64,000 nucleotides of DNA. Origin: Saccharobesus litoralis. GTDB taxonomy: Bacteria > Pseudomonadota > Gammaproteobacteria > Enterobacterales > Alteromonadaceae. The notes under the pieces were generated by a model. That model was given only the letters and a program-made list of their open reading frames with translations. It had not been told where the DNA came from and did no database searches. Location of the stretch: the NCBI RefSeq assembly GCF_003063625.1, contig NZ_CP026604.1, positions 186,001-250,000 of the forward strand, given 5' to 3'. A program made the position numbers and the translations under genes. This document shows, in pieces, positions 25,368 to 37,496 of this stretch (position 1 is its first letter; the number at the start of each line of letters is the position of its first letter).

Positions 25368-27899
25368 ATGAGTCCCGCCAACAGTAACAATAATAATCAA
25401 CAACCAAGTCATGTGGTCGCCATTGGCGCATCTGCGGGAGGATTAGAAGCTTTACAGGCGCTATTTCGTATTATGCCAAATGATTTAGGTGTGTCTTTTG
25501 TGGTTATTCAACACCTATCGCCTGATTTTAAAAGTATGATGGATGAACTCCTTGGTAAAAATACCACAATGCCAACTCATCAAGTCAAGGAAGGTGAAAA
25601 ACTATTAGCCAATAATATTTATTTGATACCCGCTGGCAAGGTCATGCGTATTGTTGAAGGCACCATATACTTATCTGATTTGCCGCCAGACAATCGAATA
25701 AACTTGCCAATCAATGAATTTTTTCGCTCATTAGCTGAATCAGAACAAAATCGTAGTATTGGCATAATTTTATCAGGCACAGGCTCCGATGGCAGCCGTG
25801 GCGTGCAAGCGCTGAAAGAAGTTGGGGGCTTGGTGATTTGTCAGGAGCCAGAACAAACTCAATTTGATGGCATGACAGTCAATGCAATAAATACAGGTAG
25901 TGTTGACTTTGTTTTACCTATTGAAAAAATGCCGGAGCAAATTAAGTTTTTTATCAATAGTCCACACCGCCAGCGGGATGCGCAAGATTTTAGTATACAT
26001 TTGTCTGAAAACGCAGAAATACTTGAATCTATTTTAAAACAAGTACGCAGTGAAACGGATTTAGACTTTCGCGTTTACAAAGAGTCGACAATTTCGCGAC
26101 GAATTGAACACCGCATGGCTATTTTAAGTCAAACAAGTTTGCCGCAATATTTGCAATATATAAAAAAGAATAAAAACGAAATATCGCAACTGAAACAAGA
26201 TTTGTTAATTGGCGTAACCCAATTTTATCGTGACATGGAAGTGTGGGAACGGGTTACCCAAGAAGTCATTGATCCCTTAATTTTGAATAAACCGGAAGAT
26301 GAAACAATACGTGTATGGATAGCAGGCTGTTCAACAGGCGAAGAAGCTTATACCGTCGCTTTGTTATTTTTAAATGCAATGGATAGGCTTAACGTTCACC
26401 GTATGCTCAAAATATTCGCCAGCGACGTAGACCAAACAGCCATTGCCTTTGGCGCTAATGGCGTATATCCAGCAAGTATCGCTACAGAGGTATCAACCAG
26501 TGATATTTCACGCTATTTCATTCAATTGTCTGATGGTAGTTACCAAGTGTCAAAACGCCTGCGTTCGACAGTGGTGTTTGCAACCCATAACTTGATTCAA
26601 GATCCGCCTTTTTCAAATATGGACATGATTTCCTGTCGTAACACTTTAATTTATTTGCAAAATGAAGCTCAGCAAAAAGCGTTAGCATTTTTCCATTTTG
26701 CGCTTAAGTTAAATGGCTCACTGGTATTGGGCTCAGCCGAGACGACGAATAGTTTAACTGCCTATTTTGAAGTTGCAGACAACCGTATGCGTATCTATCG
26801 TAAAAACAAGGATATTCGTATACCACTAACCGCAATTTCTGCTGACAGTAATATCAAACATAAAGGTTATCACCCACGCTCCATTCCGCAGTTTATTGAG
26901 CGTTCTAATGTACGCACTAATAATCATACTAAAACCAAAGATTTAGGCCGGAGTACACTATTTGATCGGTTTGTACCACCGACTTTTGTGTGTAACAACA
27001 AAGGTATTTTGGTGTATACCTATGGCGATACCAGCAATTATACCGTCAAGCTAAGGGCAGGTGAGGTCACGAATGATTTATCAGATATTCTACATAAGGA
27101 TATTGTTAGTCATGCGTTAACCGTTATCCATCAAGTGATCCGCGAAAATACCAGTGTGGTGTTTGAAGATGTTTCCATTACTCTTGGTGACGAGCATGAA
27201 ACCGTTTCCTTGGAGGCTATGCCGTTTAGCGAGCAAAATTCTGACCGACAGTATGTTGCACTGTCCATATTACGTAATAGTGCACCTCTACAAGAGGGAG
27301 TGCAAAAGTACACTCTGGATGAGCAAGCAGAGCGTCGCATAAATGAACTAGACCAAGCCTTAATTGAAAGTCAAAAATTGTATCGTGAAGCTTTGGAAGA
27401 TTTAGACACCACAAGTGAAGAGTTACAGTCGAGCAATGAAGAATTAATGGCTGCTAATGAGGAATTACAATCCACCAACGAAGAACTACAGTCCGTTAAT
27501 GAAGAGCTGTATACCGTTAATGGCGAGTATCAGCAAAAAATTGCTGAGTTAACCACCATTAATGACGATTTAGAAAACTTATTTAAAGCGACACGTTTGG
27601 CGGTGTTGTTTTTAGATAAGGAACTTAAAATTCGCCGCTTTACACCGGCAATGCGTGAGTATTTAAATGTTATAGAGCTAGATATTGATAGACCAATTAA
27701 AGATATAACTCAAGTATTTAACATTAAAGAGCTTTATCCAACGCTAGAAGCGGTAAACAATGAATGTATTGAAAAACGCTTTGAGGTTAATGTTAGTGAG
27801 GAGTTAATTATAGTGATAAATGCTACACCGTATCGACGTCATATGGATAACGAAGGTGTAGTATTAACCATGCAAAAAATTGAGCATGGTACAGACTAA
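25368..27899 (+). CDS. CheB-CheR-PAS fusion protein
   Basis: 843 residues. An N-terminal CheB methylesterase domain (residues ~15-195) has the nucleophile in IGASAGG (Ser22), a His in VIQHLSPD and [11 protein letters not shown] CheR methyltransferase domain (~210-480) has [14 protein letters not shown] and [15 protein letters not shown] long coiled coil follows (~660-715, repeated [17 protein letters not shown]), then a C-terminal PAS-type domain (~720-830, [17 protein letters not shown]). There is no receiver domain. Such fusions are common in two-component clusters rather than in che operons, with protein targets unknown. It begins five bases after the broken GGDEF-EAL gene and shares one base with the next gene. 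Confidence 0.93.
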   Translation: MSPANSNNNNQQPSHVVAIGASAGGLEALQALFRIMPNDLGVSFVVIQHLSPDFKSMMDELLGKNTTMPTHQVKEGEKLLANNIYLIPAGKVMRIVEGTIYLSDLPPDNRINLPINEFFRSLAESEQNRSIGIILSGTGSDGSRGVQALKEVGGLVICQEPEQTQFDGMTVNAINTGSVDFVLPIEKMPEQIKFFINSPHRQRDAQDFSIHLSENAEILESILKQVRSETDLDFRVYKESTISRRIEHRMAILSQTSLPQYLQYIKKNKNEISQLKQDLLIGVTQFYRDMEVWERVTQEVIDPLILNKPEDETIRVWIAGCSTGEEAYTVALLFLNAMDRLNVHRMLKIFASDVDQTAIAFGANGVYPASIATEVSTSDISRYFIQLSDGSYQVSKRLRSTVVFATHNLIQDPPFSNMDMISCRNTLIYLQNEAQQKALAFFHFALKLNGSLVLGSAETTNSLTAYFEVADNRMRIYRKNKDIRIPLTAISADSNIKHKGYHPRSIPQFIERSNVRTNNHTKTKDLGRSTLFDRFVPPTFVCNNKGILVYTYGDTSNYTVKLRAGEVTNDLSDILHKDIVSHALTVIHQVIRENTSVVFEDVSITLGDEHETVSLEAMPFSEQNSDRQYVALSILRNSAPLQEGVQKYTLDEQAERRINELDQALIESQKLYREALEDLDTTSEELQSSNEELMAANEELQSTNEELQSVNEELYTVNGEYQQKIAELTTINDDLENLFKATRLAVLFLDKELKIRRFTPAMREYLNVIELDIDRPIKDITQVFNIKELYPTLEAVNNECIEKRFEVNVSEELIIVINATPYRRHMDNEGVVLTMQKIEHGTD

Positions 27900-28903
27900 T
27901 GTTGCAGGATATGCATGGCGAAAGACATTATTTAGAAAACGAGCTCTTTCAATTGATCCACCAGGATCAATTGATGTTCGATTTTTTTCATAAAGAAGTG
28001 CTAGATGGTATTTGGTACTGGGATTTAGAAAGTCCAGAAAATGAATGGATGAGTCCATCTTTTTGGCAAACCTTGGGTTATGACGCCACCTCGATGCAAC
28101 ATAAGGTCAGTGAGTGGCAATCGATTATTTATCCTGAGGATTTAGCTATTGCAGAACTAAACTTCAAAATGCACATGAATGATCCTAGTCATCCTTATGA
28201 TCAATACGTTAGGTACAAGCATAAAAAAGGTCACGTAGTGTGGGTGCGCTGCCGTGGTTTTGCTATTCATAATACGCAAGGTGTCGCAACGCGTTTTTTA
28301 GGTATTCATCTTGATGTGACTAGTTTGATGGCCAAACAAGAACGCTTACTGAAAGATAAAATAGCTCGTGAGCAAGAGCTGAGACAATTGGAATCGTTAC
28401 AGATTGAAAATCGTCATTTATTAGCTGAAAACAAAACATTAAATCAAAAATTGGATGAGTTAAGTCAATTTGAATCTGTGCCTTTTTTACATCGTGCGGT
28501 AGAATTTTGGCAACAAGCTGAACGGCTAATATCTAGCGCACAGCGACTTAATCACACCATTAATATTATCTCTTTGTCAGTATTAAACGCAGATACGATT
28601 GTACAAATGTATGGTGAGCATGAGCGTGATGCAAAAATACAAACCTTAGTAGACCAGTTACATGACCGCCTGCCAGATGCATTAATCACTTCATTTTTAA
28701 ATAATGAGTTAATCGCTATTACTATAGGTTACAGTGATATTGAATTTGCGACTATCGACAAGCAACTCAATACTCATATTAAAGATTACAAATGGGGGAT
28801 AATTTCACCCGTTGTTAAAAGTTATTGCCTAACTGAGCTACCAAACTCTTCGATTGATCAAATTCAGAAGCTGATAATTGCCGCGAGTCAGGGCGCTAGC
28901 TAA
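27899..28903 (+). CDS. PAS protein with a degenerate GGDEF-like C-terminal domain
   Basis: 334 residues, starting at an ATG that shares its A with the previous stop (TAATG), so translationally coupled. A PAS_3-type domain spans ~30-145 (WYWDLESPENEWMSPSFWQTLGY, then KKGHVVWVRCRGFAI). A coiled coil follows (~150-190). The C-terminal ~150 residues (HRAVEFWQQAERLISSAQRLNHT ... YGEHERDAK) run parallel to the start of a GGDEF domain but lack the GG(D/E)EF signature, so cyclase activity is not expected. A hairpin (28893-28914) overlaps the stop codon. It probably relays a PAS signal to the neighbouring kinases. Confidence 0.75.
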   Translation: MLQDMHGERHYLENELFQLIHQDQLMFDFFHKEVLDGIWYWDLESPENEWMSPSFWQTLGYDATSMQHKVSEWQSIIYPEDLAIAELNFKMHMNDPSHPYDQYVRYKHKKGHVVWVRCRGFAIHNTQGVATRFLGIHLDVTSLMAKQERLLKDKIAREQELRQLESLQIENRHLLAENKTLNQKLDELSQFESVPFLHRAVEFWQQAERLISSAQRLNHTINIISLSVLNADTIVQMYGEHERDAKIQTLVDQLHDRLPDALITSFLNNELIAITIGYSDIEFATIDKQLNTHIKDYKWGIISPVVKSYCLTELPNSSIDQIQKLIIAASQGAS

Positions 28904-28914
28904 TAAGCTAGCGC
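28893..28914 (+). terminator. Hairpin overlapping the end of the PAS gene
   Basis: GCGCTAGCT-AATA-AGCTAGCGC, perfect 9-bp arms spanning the TAA stop, with no long T run after it. Possibly a weak terminator or mRNA-stability structure. The 293 bp from here to 29207 hold no gene or other motif I recognise. Confidence 0.5.
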
Positions 28915-29207
28915 AAAAAGACATCACAACTCTATTGAAATAAGTGTATAGATTTTAACAACATAGGTTTACCCTGACTCAATTACTGATACCTCCTTTA
29001 AAATCCCATCACCTGAAACTCAATTACCGCACCAAAACCAGTACTATTATTTTCCAATACAAATCTTATATACGAGGTAATGTCATCTTAGTGGGTTAAG
29101 GATCCATTGGATTAGTTTTCATAAATTAATTTGAGTCAATTTCTACCAATAATTATCATTAGGGCTATACTTAATTCAAGTGTGTCGATAATCTTGTGTT
29201 GGGTAAA

Positions 29208-29618
29208 ATGGCTGGTGATGATCTTTTTTATGTAAAGCTGCGCGCATTACAAGATAGTGAAAAACATGCAACTGTAAATATAGACGCAATTTCAGAATTT
29301 ACCGGCAATTTATCAAAAAACGAGTTAAATGATTTATTAGATCAGTACTTACAAAGTTGGCGAGCTAAACATCAAGACATGCAGGCCGCGGTTAGTAATG
29401 AAGATTTTAAATTACTGAAACGTTTAAGTCATTCGCTTAAAAGTAGTGCAGTTTGTTTAGGCGCTAAGAAAGTCGAATTATTGGCGCTATTGTTAGAGAG
29501 ACTGTGTGACAAAAAAAACATACCGGTTAAAAAAGTTAACGTAGCCACTTTAGCCTTACTTGAACAGCTAGCTATGGTTACACAGAAAATTCAACAGGCT
29601 ATACAAAACGAGCATTAA
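29208..29618 (+). CDS. HPt (histidine phosphotransfer) protein
   Basis: 136 residues from the ATG at 29208; a GTG four codons upstream (29196) is an alternative, and neither has a strong ribosome-binding site. It is a four-helix HPt domain with the phosphorylatable histidine in RLSHSLKSSAVCLGA, about two thirds along. A free-standing HPt normally shuttles phosphate between a hybrid kinase and output receivers. The hybrid kinase at 33652 and receivers at 29622, 37497 and 38724 are plausible partners. It lies three bases before the receiver gene and is clearly cotranscribed. Confidence 0.85.
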   Translation: MAGDDLFYVKLRALQDSEKHATVNIDAISEFTGNLSKNELNDLLDQYLQSWRAKHQDMQAAVSNEDFKLLKRLSHSLKSSAVCLGAKKVELLALLLERLCDKKNIPVKKVNVATLALLEQLAMVTQKIQQAIQNEH

Positions 29619-29621
29619 TTT

Positions 29622-30893
29622 ATGGCCAATACGTTACAAAAAAAGAGTCACCTTATTTTTTATAGTGGATCTGCTGATTTAGACCCTGGTGTGTCAAAAG
29701 TACTGACAGGTTTTTTTCAGCAAGTCTCAACAATAACCAATATCGACGATTTAAAACAGACATTGCGTAGTTTAAATCCTATGGTGATTTTTTTGTCGTT
29801 AAACACGTTTGAAGAAGCTATCGCCTTGTATTACCAAGCAATGGAAGAATTAAAAGAACACCGACTTAGTGAACATAAAGTGGTGTATTTAATCAACCGC
29901 CAAGATGAAGAACGCGCTTATCTCGCTTATATATCAGGCACTATTGATGAATATATTGTTTCGCGACCCATGTATGAGTTGCGTCGTCCTATCTTAGTCG
30001 CAAAGCACTTACTTTCAGAGCTAGGTGTGCAATATACAGAATCACGCAATTATGAAATTAAGTTTAGCAAGTTAGATTTATCAGATGGTCTTGAAGAGTT
30101 AGTGCGCAAGTCAGTCAAACATAAATCAGATATAAAAAATAAGTTTGTCAAAGTGATAAAGCTAATGGAGGAAAGCTTAGATAAAGCGGCTGCGGATATT
30201 GCGCAAAATCACAGTACCGAAATTGATATAAAAAAAATCAAACGTATTTTAGCGACAATCCGTTCTGATGAAATTAGACCCATATTATTACGTTTACAAA
30301 ATAAAGCCTTGTCATTATTTGACGATATAGCGGCTTCTACTGAGTTACTCACTCAGCAATCGGCAACATTATTAAAAACATCACATCAAGATGAGCCTAT
30401 CGAAGTTCGAAATAATGAAGAAAAAATAGCCAAGCAAAAGCCACCTGAGCCAATGCATAAAGCATTTAATAACTTTGATGAAACTAAACTAGAGCAGGCC
30501 AAATCTGAAATTAGAGTGCTTTTAGTTGAAGATGATCAAATTACAGCTGCGGTTACCTCTAAGCTATTTAAATATCCAGGGTGTCGATTAGATATTGCCA
30601 CCAGTGGCAGAATGGCCATGAACTACCTTGAGAAAGGTGATTATGAACTAGTACTGATGGATATTAGTTTACCTGATACCGATGGGGTTAATTTAGCCAA
30701 TACATTACATCAAACCGAAGATGCCAGAGGCCTAGATACTAAAATTGTTATGCTAACTGGCAATCGAAGCAAGTTAACTGTCAAGCGAGCGAGAGAAGCG
30801 GGAGCAAATATGTATTTAATCAAGCCATTAACGGCAAAAGCGCTTGAGCAGGTATTAATAAAATGCGGATTACCCGCACCTAACTATAATTAG
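29622..30893 (+). CDS. Receiver-domain protein with unrecognised N-terminus
   Basis: 423 residues. A canonical receiver domain fills the C-terminus (~300-420): acidic pocket LLVEDDQ, phosphoacceptor Asp347 in LVLMDISLPD, Thr in MLTGN and Lys in LIKPL. The N-terminal ~135 residues (LIFYSGSADLDPGV ... MVIFLSLNTFEEAI) look like a receiver-like fold without the acidic pocket. A helical middle segment (~140-250) may be a dimerisation or four-helix module. No output domain is seen, so it is likely a phosphorelay intermediate for the adjacent HPt and kinases. Confidence 0.85.
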   Translation: MANTLQKKSHLIFYSGSADLDPGVSKVLTGFFQQVSTITNIDDLKQTLRSLNPMVIFLSLNTFEEAIALYYQAMEELKEHRLSEHKVVYLINRQDEERAYLAYISGTIDEYIVSRPMYELRRPILVAKHLLSELGVQYTESRNYEIKFSKLDLSDGLEELVRKSVKHKSDIKNKFVKVIKLMEESLDKAAADIAQNHSTEIDIKKIKRILATIRSDEIRPILLRLQNKALSLFDDIAASTELLTQQSATLLKTSHQDEPIEVRNNEEKIAKQKPPEPMHKAFNNFDETKLEQAKSEIRVLLVEDDQITAAVTSKLFKYPGCRLDIATSGRMAMNYLEKGDYELVLMDISLPDTDGVNLANTLHQTEDARGLDTKIVMLTGNRSKLTVKRAREAGANMYLIKPLTAKALEQVLIKCGLPAPNYN

Positions 30894-30935
30894 TATCAGG
30901 ATTTACTGAAATGTTAATTACAGGTTGAAGTTGTC

Positions 30936-33650
30936 ATGGACAGTATACAGTCATTTTTTGATGGGAATTACATGCCACATGGGCACTGCTATTTATGGCA
31001 ACCCCATATTTTATGGACGCATGTGTTATCAGACATCATTATTGCGATAGCTTATTTTTCTATTCCTGTTGTGGTTTATAAATTTGCTAAGGCAAGACAG
31101 GATATTAAAGACAGCAAAGTCTTTGTTTTATTTTCCACTTTTATTTTTTGTTGTGGGGTGACTCATTTAGTTGCGATTTATACCATATGGCATGGCATTT
31201 ATGGCTGGCATGGATTAACTAAACTAACAACGGCTATAGTGTCGTTAGTTACCGCAGCGTATGTGCTTAAATTATATCCAGTTGCGGTTAAAGTCCCAAC
31301 CATCAATCGAGTCAAAGAGCTTAATCAGCAGTTAGAGGATAAATCACTACAATTAGATCAGCAGTCAAAGCATTTGCAACAGGTTAATGTTTATAGAAGT
31401 GCTTTTGATAGTCTTCGACAAGCCACCTTATTGCTCGATGCTAAACATTATGTCATTGATGCAAATCAGCAAGCGTTAACTACATTAGGTGCATCTGCCT
31501 CCAATTTAAAAGGGGTTAATGTATTTGGTGGTGAAATTTTTATTTTAAACGAAAATTCAATTGATTTAGAGAACGCGATCCTCGCACAAAGCCAACATAA
31601 TATTCACAATATTCGTTTTGAAAAAGCACTAGATATTATTAACAAAGTAGGACAAAGCATTCGAGTGAATGTTGATGTTCAGGTAGTTAAAGATGCGGTT
31701 AACGACGAAAATTATATTTTATTGCAATTTATTCCCCATCAATTAAAACCGACTATCAACCAAGTAGAATCTAAGGAGCAGACAAACGTTGCCACTTGGC
31801 ATTGGAATATTAAAGACCAATTTTTATCGGTGTCAGATAATTTCAAAGCGCTTACTGGTACAACCGATAGCTCTGATAATCATCAGACCATTAAGCTTGC
31901 TCAGTGGTTAAATCATATACATGCCGATTCTCGTAAAGTTGTCAGTAATCAACTACAAGTTGCAATACAAAGTAATCAACCGATTGACTTGGAATATTTA
32001 GGTAATTTAGCAGGTAACAATTCATGCATGTTTAGATTGCAGGCCACACCGGTTAGTGAATCTAAAAATCAAGCAACTGGCTTTGATGGTCGAATAGAAA
32101 AGCTCAATGAAAATTCCAATGCCACGTTAGATAACAAAAGTTATGTATTAGATGGGTTTAGAATCGATAGTTCTCAATTTTATTGGTTATTGCAAACATC
32201 AGATAATCGCGATTACGAGTTTATTGCATCTAGTCAACATGCCCCGCTTTTCAATGTGTTGTCGCAACAAGAGTCTCGTAAATTAACCTTATTGGATTTT
32301 TGTCCAGAAGTGTTAAGTAAAGAAGTATATCAACACTTATATTCTGCCTTGCAACAAGTCGCCACAAACACGCATACAACGTCGTTAGTGATTAAATTAC
32401 CTTTACGTGGTGAAGAGCTATGGTATCAATTACGGTTTATTCAATTAAGGCAGCAAGCAACCACTGACAAGGTCACACTTGTTTTAGGTCATGATATTAG
32501 TCATCAAAAACAAGTAGAGTTAGTGACAAATCACAAAGCTCGAGAATATGAAACAACCTTGAATAATTGTGCAATTGGTATCATTATTTTGAATACCGAT
32601 TCGTTCAAAGCGAGCTATATTAACCAACGGGCATTAAGCGTATTAGGTTATTCTAAAAGTGAATTTTTGGCTTTTCCTAGTATTACTAATATGGTCCCAT
32701 CGAATGAGCAAGATAAACTCATTAATCATTTAGATAAAATTAAGCGGGGTAATATAGGCGATCTATACAGCCGTACGTATCATATCAACCGTAATAACGG
32801 TACTCAGCTATCGTTAGAAATGTTTGGTTGCCTTATAGATAAAGATCACTCCTCTAACAAAGTGCTGCTGAGTTTTTACGACATCACTAAGTTATTATCA
32901 GAACTCGAGCAATTACAATCCTCTAACTTATTATTAGAGCAGTTCGCGAATGTCGCCAGTCACGATTTACAAGAACCGTTACGTAAAATTTGCCTGTATT
33001 CGGACAGCATTTTATCGCGTTTATCCGATAAGAAAAATATCGACAATGACACGCAATTTGAAGTTGAACGATTAAATGATTCAGCAACGCGAATGCGCCT
33101 AATGATAGAAGATGTGCTCAAATTAGCGCGTTTGCAAGATCGTAAACTGACATTACATAAAACGTCACTAGGAGATGTACTAACGCAAGCCAAATTATTA
33201 CTTGATGCACAGGGTTATCATGAAGCCGTTACGCTCAATGCAGATAATTTTTATTATTTATTTATAGATAAACCTTTATTTGCCCAGTTGTTTTATCAAC
33301 TGTTATCTAATTCAATTAAATTTAAGCAAATTGATAAACAAGTTTTAGTATCTGTCACTTGTCAACTGAATGATGAAGGCTTGTTAATAACCTACACCGA
33401 TAATAGTCAAGGTTTTGATGCTCAGTACAAAGAACATATTTTTGATACCTTTAAGCGATTAGTTACTAGGGAAGAAGCATCGGGGAATGGCATAGGCTTA
33501 GCGATATGTAAGAAGATTGTATTGGAACACTCAGGAAAAATTACGGTTGATAGTGAACTGGGCGAGAGCGTCACATTCTCGATAACGTTACCTAAAAAAC
33601 ACCTTAGATACTCCAGTGAACATACCGCAAATTTGCAGGGTGCTGAATAA
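30936..33650 (+). CDS. Histidine kinase with ethylene-receptor-like sensor domain
   Basis: 904 residues. The first ~120 form three membrane helices strikingly like the plant ETR1 sensor: [13 protein letters not shown] (Asp33, Tyr40), FCCGVTHL (Cys73, His77, the positions of the copper ligands Cys65/His69 in ETR1) and [10 protein letters not shown] (Lys96). The N-terminal lead [11 protein letters not shown] is typical of bacterial relatives. A coiled coil follows, then several PAS-like regions (~145-260, ~280-380, ~540-650), HisKA with [13 protein letters not shown] (His676) and HATPase_c with [13 protein letters not shown]. There is no receiver, so it must pass phosphate to separate proteins. 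Its last base precedes the next gene's ATG by one. Confidence 0.92.
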   Translation: MDSIQSFFDGNYMPHGHCYLWQPHILWTHVLSDIIIAIAYFSIPVVVYKFAKARQDIKDSKVFVLFSTFIFCCGVTHLVAIYTIWHGIYGWHGLTKLTTAIVSLVTAAYVLKLYPVAVKVPTINRVKELNQQLEDKSLQLDQQSKHLQQVNVYRSAFDSLRQATLLLDAKHYVIDANQQALTTLGASASNLKGVNVFGGEIFILNENSIDLENAILAQSQHNIHNIRFEKALDIINKVGQSIRVNVDVQVVKDAVNDENYILLQFIPHQLKPTINQVESKEQTNVATWHWNIKDQFLSVSDNFKALTGTTDSSDNHQTIKLAQWLNHIHADSRKVVSNQLQVAIQSNQPIDLEYLGNLAGNNSCMFRLQATPVSESKNQATGFDGRIEKLNENSNATLDNKSYVLDGFRIDSSQFYWLLQTSDNRDYEFIASSQHAPLFNVLSQQESRKLTLLDFCPEVLSKEVYQHLYSALQQVATNTHTTSLVIKLPLRGEELWYQLRFIQLRQQATTDKVTLVLGHDISHQKQVELVTNHKAREYETTLNNCAIGIIILNTDSFKASYINQRALSVLGYSKSEFLAFPSITNMVPSNEQDKLINHLDKIKRGNIGDLYSRTYHINRNNGTQLSLEMFGCLIDKDHSSNKVLLSFYDITKLLSELEQLQSSNLLLEQFANVASHDLQEPLRKICLYSDSILSRLSDKKNIDNDTQFEVERLNDSATRMRLMIEDVLKLARLQDRKLTLHKTSLGDVLTQAKLLLDAQGYHEAVTLNADNFYYLFIDKPLFAQLFYQLLSNSIKFKQIDKQVLVSVTCQLNDEGLLITYTDNSQGFDAQYKEHIFDTFKRLVTREEASGNGIGLAICKKIVLEHSGKITVDSELGESVTFSITLPKKHLRYSSEHTANLQGAE

Positions 33651-33651
33651 T

Positions 33652-36600
33652 ATGGCTGCTATAAAAAATACCTCTATCGTGACTATTGCTTATGGTATAG
33701 CCATCTTTATGGCGGGGATAGTATTGTCGTTAGCTTTGCAATACCGGTCTGTATCGGAAAACTTAACTGAGCAAAAAACAGGACTTAACTTACTAAGTGC
33801 TGCGCATTTCGCACACAGCGATATTCTCAATTTAGTTCACGAGCAAAAAACAGCAATTAACCACTTTATTGCGCAAAAATATATCAACCTCAATTTGCTA
33901 ACAGAACCCTTAACAAATGAGCAGCAATGGCAGCGTTTTTTATGGCGACCACTAACAAATATGCTTAAAGATACCGCTTATTTTGGGGTATTAATAAACA
34001 AAAATGGTACTGCAGCATCAAGCTATTCAAGCTATTCAAGCTATTCAAGCTATTCAAGCTATTCAAGCTATTCAAGCTCAGCGCAATTATCTGCGGTGCT
34101 AATAGAAGAAGTAAACGGCGATTTTCAGCCACTAACAGGTTATGAATCAAAGCTGATGTATAACTCAATGTCTGAGAATCAACAGATACTACTGTATATA
34201 CAAAAACCCGTAGCGTTAAACCCCAATTACAGTCATGTTTTGTTGGTATTAGATGTGACAGAAAAGGTGACTACCCGTTTAAATAATCATTTGAAATCAG
34301 GGATTAACTTAAGATTAATTAATACAGAAGGGCACAATGTATTAGCTTTGACTAATCAACATGCACCCACTGCAAATATTAAAACTAATTCTGCCAATAA
34401 TATTGATAAACAAACAATCTGGTTTCCTGAACAGAATTTGGCGGTCGAGGCGTATGTAGACAACGCCAATGTTAAAAAAATATCTACACAGCAATTAAGT
34501 GTGTTGTTTATTGTTGGTTTATTGATTGTGCCTAGCCTTGTTTATTTCATTCATTTACTCGTTAGGCAAAATCTTAAGTATAAGCGCGAAGCGGATACAT
34601 TTCGTGACGTGATTAATTTGAGTCAAGATGGCAAAGCGTTAGTTGATAAACATGGCAAAATTCATTTTACAAACCAGTCATTTGATTCTCATTACACGCA
34701 AGATAAAGACTCTCGTGATTTAGCATCAGCACTACAGTGTTTTTGTGATTTAGATTTTAATAGTTTGCCAGCGGGAGATAACAATAATAAAGGCATCCAT
34801 TGTTGTAAACCGTCGCAAGGGAGCGCGCGAGATATACAAATCAACTATTTCAAGTTAGCCACAACAAATAATAAGTTACGCTTATTAGTCCTGCGTGATA
34901 TCACAACGGTTAAACGTTACCAACAAGATTTAATTAACGATAAACAACGCCTAGAATCTTTAGTGCAGGAGCAAAGTGTTACACATATTGCATTAGAAAG
35001 TGTCGGTATCGGCATATTTTGGTTAGACCCCAATACCAGTGAAATCATTGATTGCTCGGCTTGTGGCGCCAGTTTATTTAATAAAGATAAAAATGCGTTA
35101 CTCGGTGAAATATTTACTCAATATTGTGTTGATTTAGATCTTATAGAATACGTTCTATTCTCTGAAACCTGTCATCATTCCAGCATGTCTAAACGCATGG
35201 TGCAATTTGTTAACCCAGAAACATCAACAGTATTAAGTCTTGAAGTTTTTGCTATGCACGCAGCGCAATGGCGAGATAGAGAAGATGTTCTAGTTTGTTT
35301 TGTAATTGATAATTCAGACAAAATTCAAACACAAACAGCCTTGCAATCAGAAAAGGAAAGGGCGGAACAAGCGCTACATGCTAAATCTACATTTTTAGCC
35401 ACCATGAGCCATGAAATACGCACGCCCATGAATGGTATTTTAGGCATGTTGGAGTTACTTGAGTCGAGCTCACTGGATTATGAGCAAAAAAATATACTGG
35501 ATGTCGTCAACAATTCAAGTCAATTATTGATGTCAATCATCAACGATATTTTAGACTTATCAAAAATTGAGGCCGGTAAACTAACAATTGTTAATGAAAA
35601 TTTTAATTTGTATGACTGCATTACTGAATCGTTGACCCCTTTACGGCAGATTGCGTTAGAAAAAAATGTCCGCTTGTTACTCGATTATGACCACCAATTA
35701 CCCATGCTTGTGCAAAGTGATTGTAATCGTATCAAGCAAATATTATTTAACTTGTGTGGTAATGCAATTAAATTTAGTGCGCCAGAACAATCTGGTGATG
35801 AAAATGGCTTGGTTACTGTGACAGTTTCTTCGCGTTTTGATCAGGCAACGCAGCAACCATTGCTAGTATTCGAAGTTGAAGATAACGGCATTGGCATGTC
35901 AAAGGAACAATGTTCTCGACTATTCCAAGCTTTTGAGCAAGCAGATAGCTCAACAACACGTATTTATGGCGGTACTGGCTTAGGTTTATCGATATGTCAG
36001 CAATTAACTAAACTGTTACAAGGAAGCTTAGAAGTTAAAAGCGAGGTGGGGCAGGGTTCTACATTTATCTGTAAAATACCGCTTATTAAACAAGAACATC
36101 CTGAACTTGATTGTTCTAAAGGGATAACGGCTGAATTTTTTGATGTTTACCTTATTGCTACTGAACATAAAGCGCAAAATATCATTAAACAAATTTTTAA
36201 ATCGTTAAATTGTCGTTTTACAGTTTTAGATGAAATTAGTGAAATCTCAGATTTAAAATCGGTTAAAGCACGAGAAAACTTTACTCAGGTACAGCTAATT
36301 GTATTGCATCAAAATTTTGAGCAATCAACAGACTCTATCATTAGTGAAGTAGAGCGTATTAAGCAATTAAAACCTGATTTTCAAGTATTGCTACTGACTT
36401 TACAGCCAGAAACTGAACTTTATAAATCACTTCGCCAACAATATGATAATCAAGTATTAGCTATCGAAAATTATCCTGTAGATAGAAAACGGATTATAAA
36501 AGCCCTCAACTCATTTGTTATCGGTCCCGAGGACACGGTGAATAAGCCAGTCAGTCAAGCTGTGCCTTATTTTGACCAGCCTATATTGTTGGTCGAAGAT

Positions 36601-37491
36601 AACGTGATGAATCAAAAAGTAATATGCAAGCAATTAAGTAAACTTAATGTTGATGTTGAAGTAGCCGATAATGGTTTAGTGGGTTACGAAATGTGGATTA
36701 GTGGCCAATATCCTCTCATTATTACTGATTTTCATATGCCAGTGCTTGATGGTCCACAAATGGTGAATAAGATCCGTCGATATGAGCAGCAAAATAGCTT
36801 AAAACCTGTACCTGTAATTGTGTTGACTGCTGATGTTATGGAGTCAGCAAAAGCACAATGCATGAAGGTTGGGGTTAATGACATGATGATCAAACCGTTA
36901 AAACTTGACGTGTTAAATCAAAAATTACTCGAACTTTCTCTTACTATTTATGGTGAAAACCTTGTTCGACAATACAGTCATAATGAAGATGTTTTGCCAA
37001 AACCTAAACCTTCTGAACAGTCACGAAACACATCAACAGCTGAAAGTTCGATTGCAAATGAAAATGATGTAGAGTTTATTTACTCTATGGTATTAGAAGG
37101 ACAGTCTTCATCATCTTCGCCAAGCCACGTGCAAAGTTTGCTTGGTCAATTAGACTTCAATCCAGTTGATCAAGAGGTTATCGCTGAATATGTTGGCGAT
37201 GATATTGAAGACCAAAATATGGTCATTTCTGAATACCTCACTCGCACAGAGGCATTATTCAGTGACTTGGGAGAGGCAGTAGAGCAATTAGACCTCGATT
37301 CAGTGCAAAGCATTTGTCATAAACTTAAATCTTCCACTCAAGCCATAGGCGCTATATACAGCGTCAAACTTATTAACCTAATTCAGCAACACATAGAATC
37401 GCCAGATAAAAATCAAGGGCTTGCTGTTTATCAAGAACTCGGGTTTGCGCGTCAACATATTGCGTATTTTCTCGAAAGTAAGCGGATATAA
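33652..37491 (+). CDS. Hybrid sensor histidine kinase (HisKA-HATPase-REC-HPt)
   Basis: 1,279 residues from the ATG at 33652, one base after the previous stop; an in-frame ATG 36 bases earlier would overlap that gene. Two membrane helices (~residues 8-28 and ~285-305) bracket a periplasmic sensor region that contains a Ser-Tyr-Ser repeat (124-141). Two PAS-like regions follow (~320-420, ~450-560), then HisKA with [12 protein letters not shown] (His587), HATPase_c ([13 protein letters not shown]), a degenerate receiver, a full receiver (LLVEDN, Asp1026 in ITDFHMP) and a C-terminal HPt ([10 protein letters not shown], His1223). The order is that of BarA/ArcB-like phosphorelay kinases. Confidence 0.93.
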   Translation: MAAIKNTSIVTIAYGIAIFMAGIVLSLALQYRSVSENLTEQKTGLNLLSAAHFAHSDILNLVHEQKTAINHFIAQKYINLNLLTEPLTNEQQWQRFLWRPLTNMLKDTAYFGVLINKNGTAASSYSSYSSYSSYSSYSSYSSSAQLSAVLIEEVNGDFQPLTGYESKLMYNSMSENQQILLYIQKPVALNPNYSHVLLVLDVTEKVTTRLNNHLKSGINLRLINTEGHNVLALTNQHAPTANIKTNSANNIDKQTIWFPEQNLAVEAYVDNANVKKISTQQLSVLFIVGLLIVPSLVYFIHLLVRQNLKYKREADTFRDVINLSQDGKALVDKHGKIHFTNQSFDSHYTQDKDSRDLASALQCFCDLDFNSLPAGDNNNKGIHCCKPSQGSARDIQINYFKLATTNNKLRLLVLRDITTVKRYQQDLINDKQRLESLVQEQSVTHIALESVGIGIFWLDPNTSEIIDCSACGASLFNKDKNALLGEIFTQYCVDLDLIEYVLFSETCHHSSMSKRMVQFVNPETSTVLSLEVFAMHAAQWRDREDVLVCFVIDNSDKIQTQTALQSEKERAEQALHAKSTFLATMSHEIRTPMNGILGMLELLESSSLDYEQKNILDVVNNSSQLLMSIINDILDLSKIEAGKLTIVNENFNLYDCITESLTPLRQIALEKNVRLLLDYDHQLPMLVQSDCNRIKQILFNLCGNAIKFSAPEQSGDENGLVTVTVSSRFDQATQQPLLVFEVEDNGIGMSKEQCSRLFQAFEQADSSTTRIYGGTGLGLSICQQLTKLLQGSLEVKSEVGQGSTFICKIPLIKQEHPELDCSKGITAEFFDVYLIATEHKAQNIIKQIFKSLNCRFTVLDEISEISDLKSVKARENFTQVQLIVLHQNFEQSTDSIISEVERIKQLKPDFQVLLLTLQPETELYKSLRQQYDNQVLAIENYPVDRKRIIKALNSFVIGPEDTVNKPVSQAVPYFDQPILLVEDNVMNQKVICKQLSKLNVDVEVADNGLVGYEMWISGQYPLIITDFHMPVLDGPQMVNKIRRYEQQNSLKPVPVIVLTADVMESAKAQCMKVGVNDMMIKPLKLDVLNQKLLELSLTIYGENLVRQYSHNEDVLPKPKPSEQSRNTSTAESSIANENDVEFIYSMVLEGQSSSSSPSHVQSLLGQLDFNPVDQEVIAEYVGDDIEDQNMVISEYLTRTEALFSDLGEAVEQLDLDSVQSICHKLKSSTQAIGAIYSVKLINLIQQHIESPDKNQGLAVYQELGFARQHIAYFLESKRI
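34018..34077 (+). repeat. 9-bp minisatellite within the hybrid kinase gene
   Basis: Six perfect tandem copies of AGCTATTCA (34021-34074), flanked by a TCA before and an AGC after, encoding Ser-Tyr-Ser repeats in the periplasmic sensor region. Perfect copies suggest recent slippage; changes by whole units keep the frame and would only alter loop length. Confidence 0.97.
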
Positions 37492-37496
37492 ATATT

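Noticed and set aside
33965-34168. Minus-strand frame with Asn-Ser-Leu repeats.
   Set aside because: Product of the 9-bp minisatellite read antisense inside the hybrid kinase gene.
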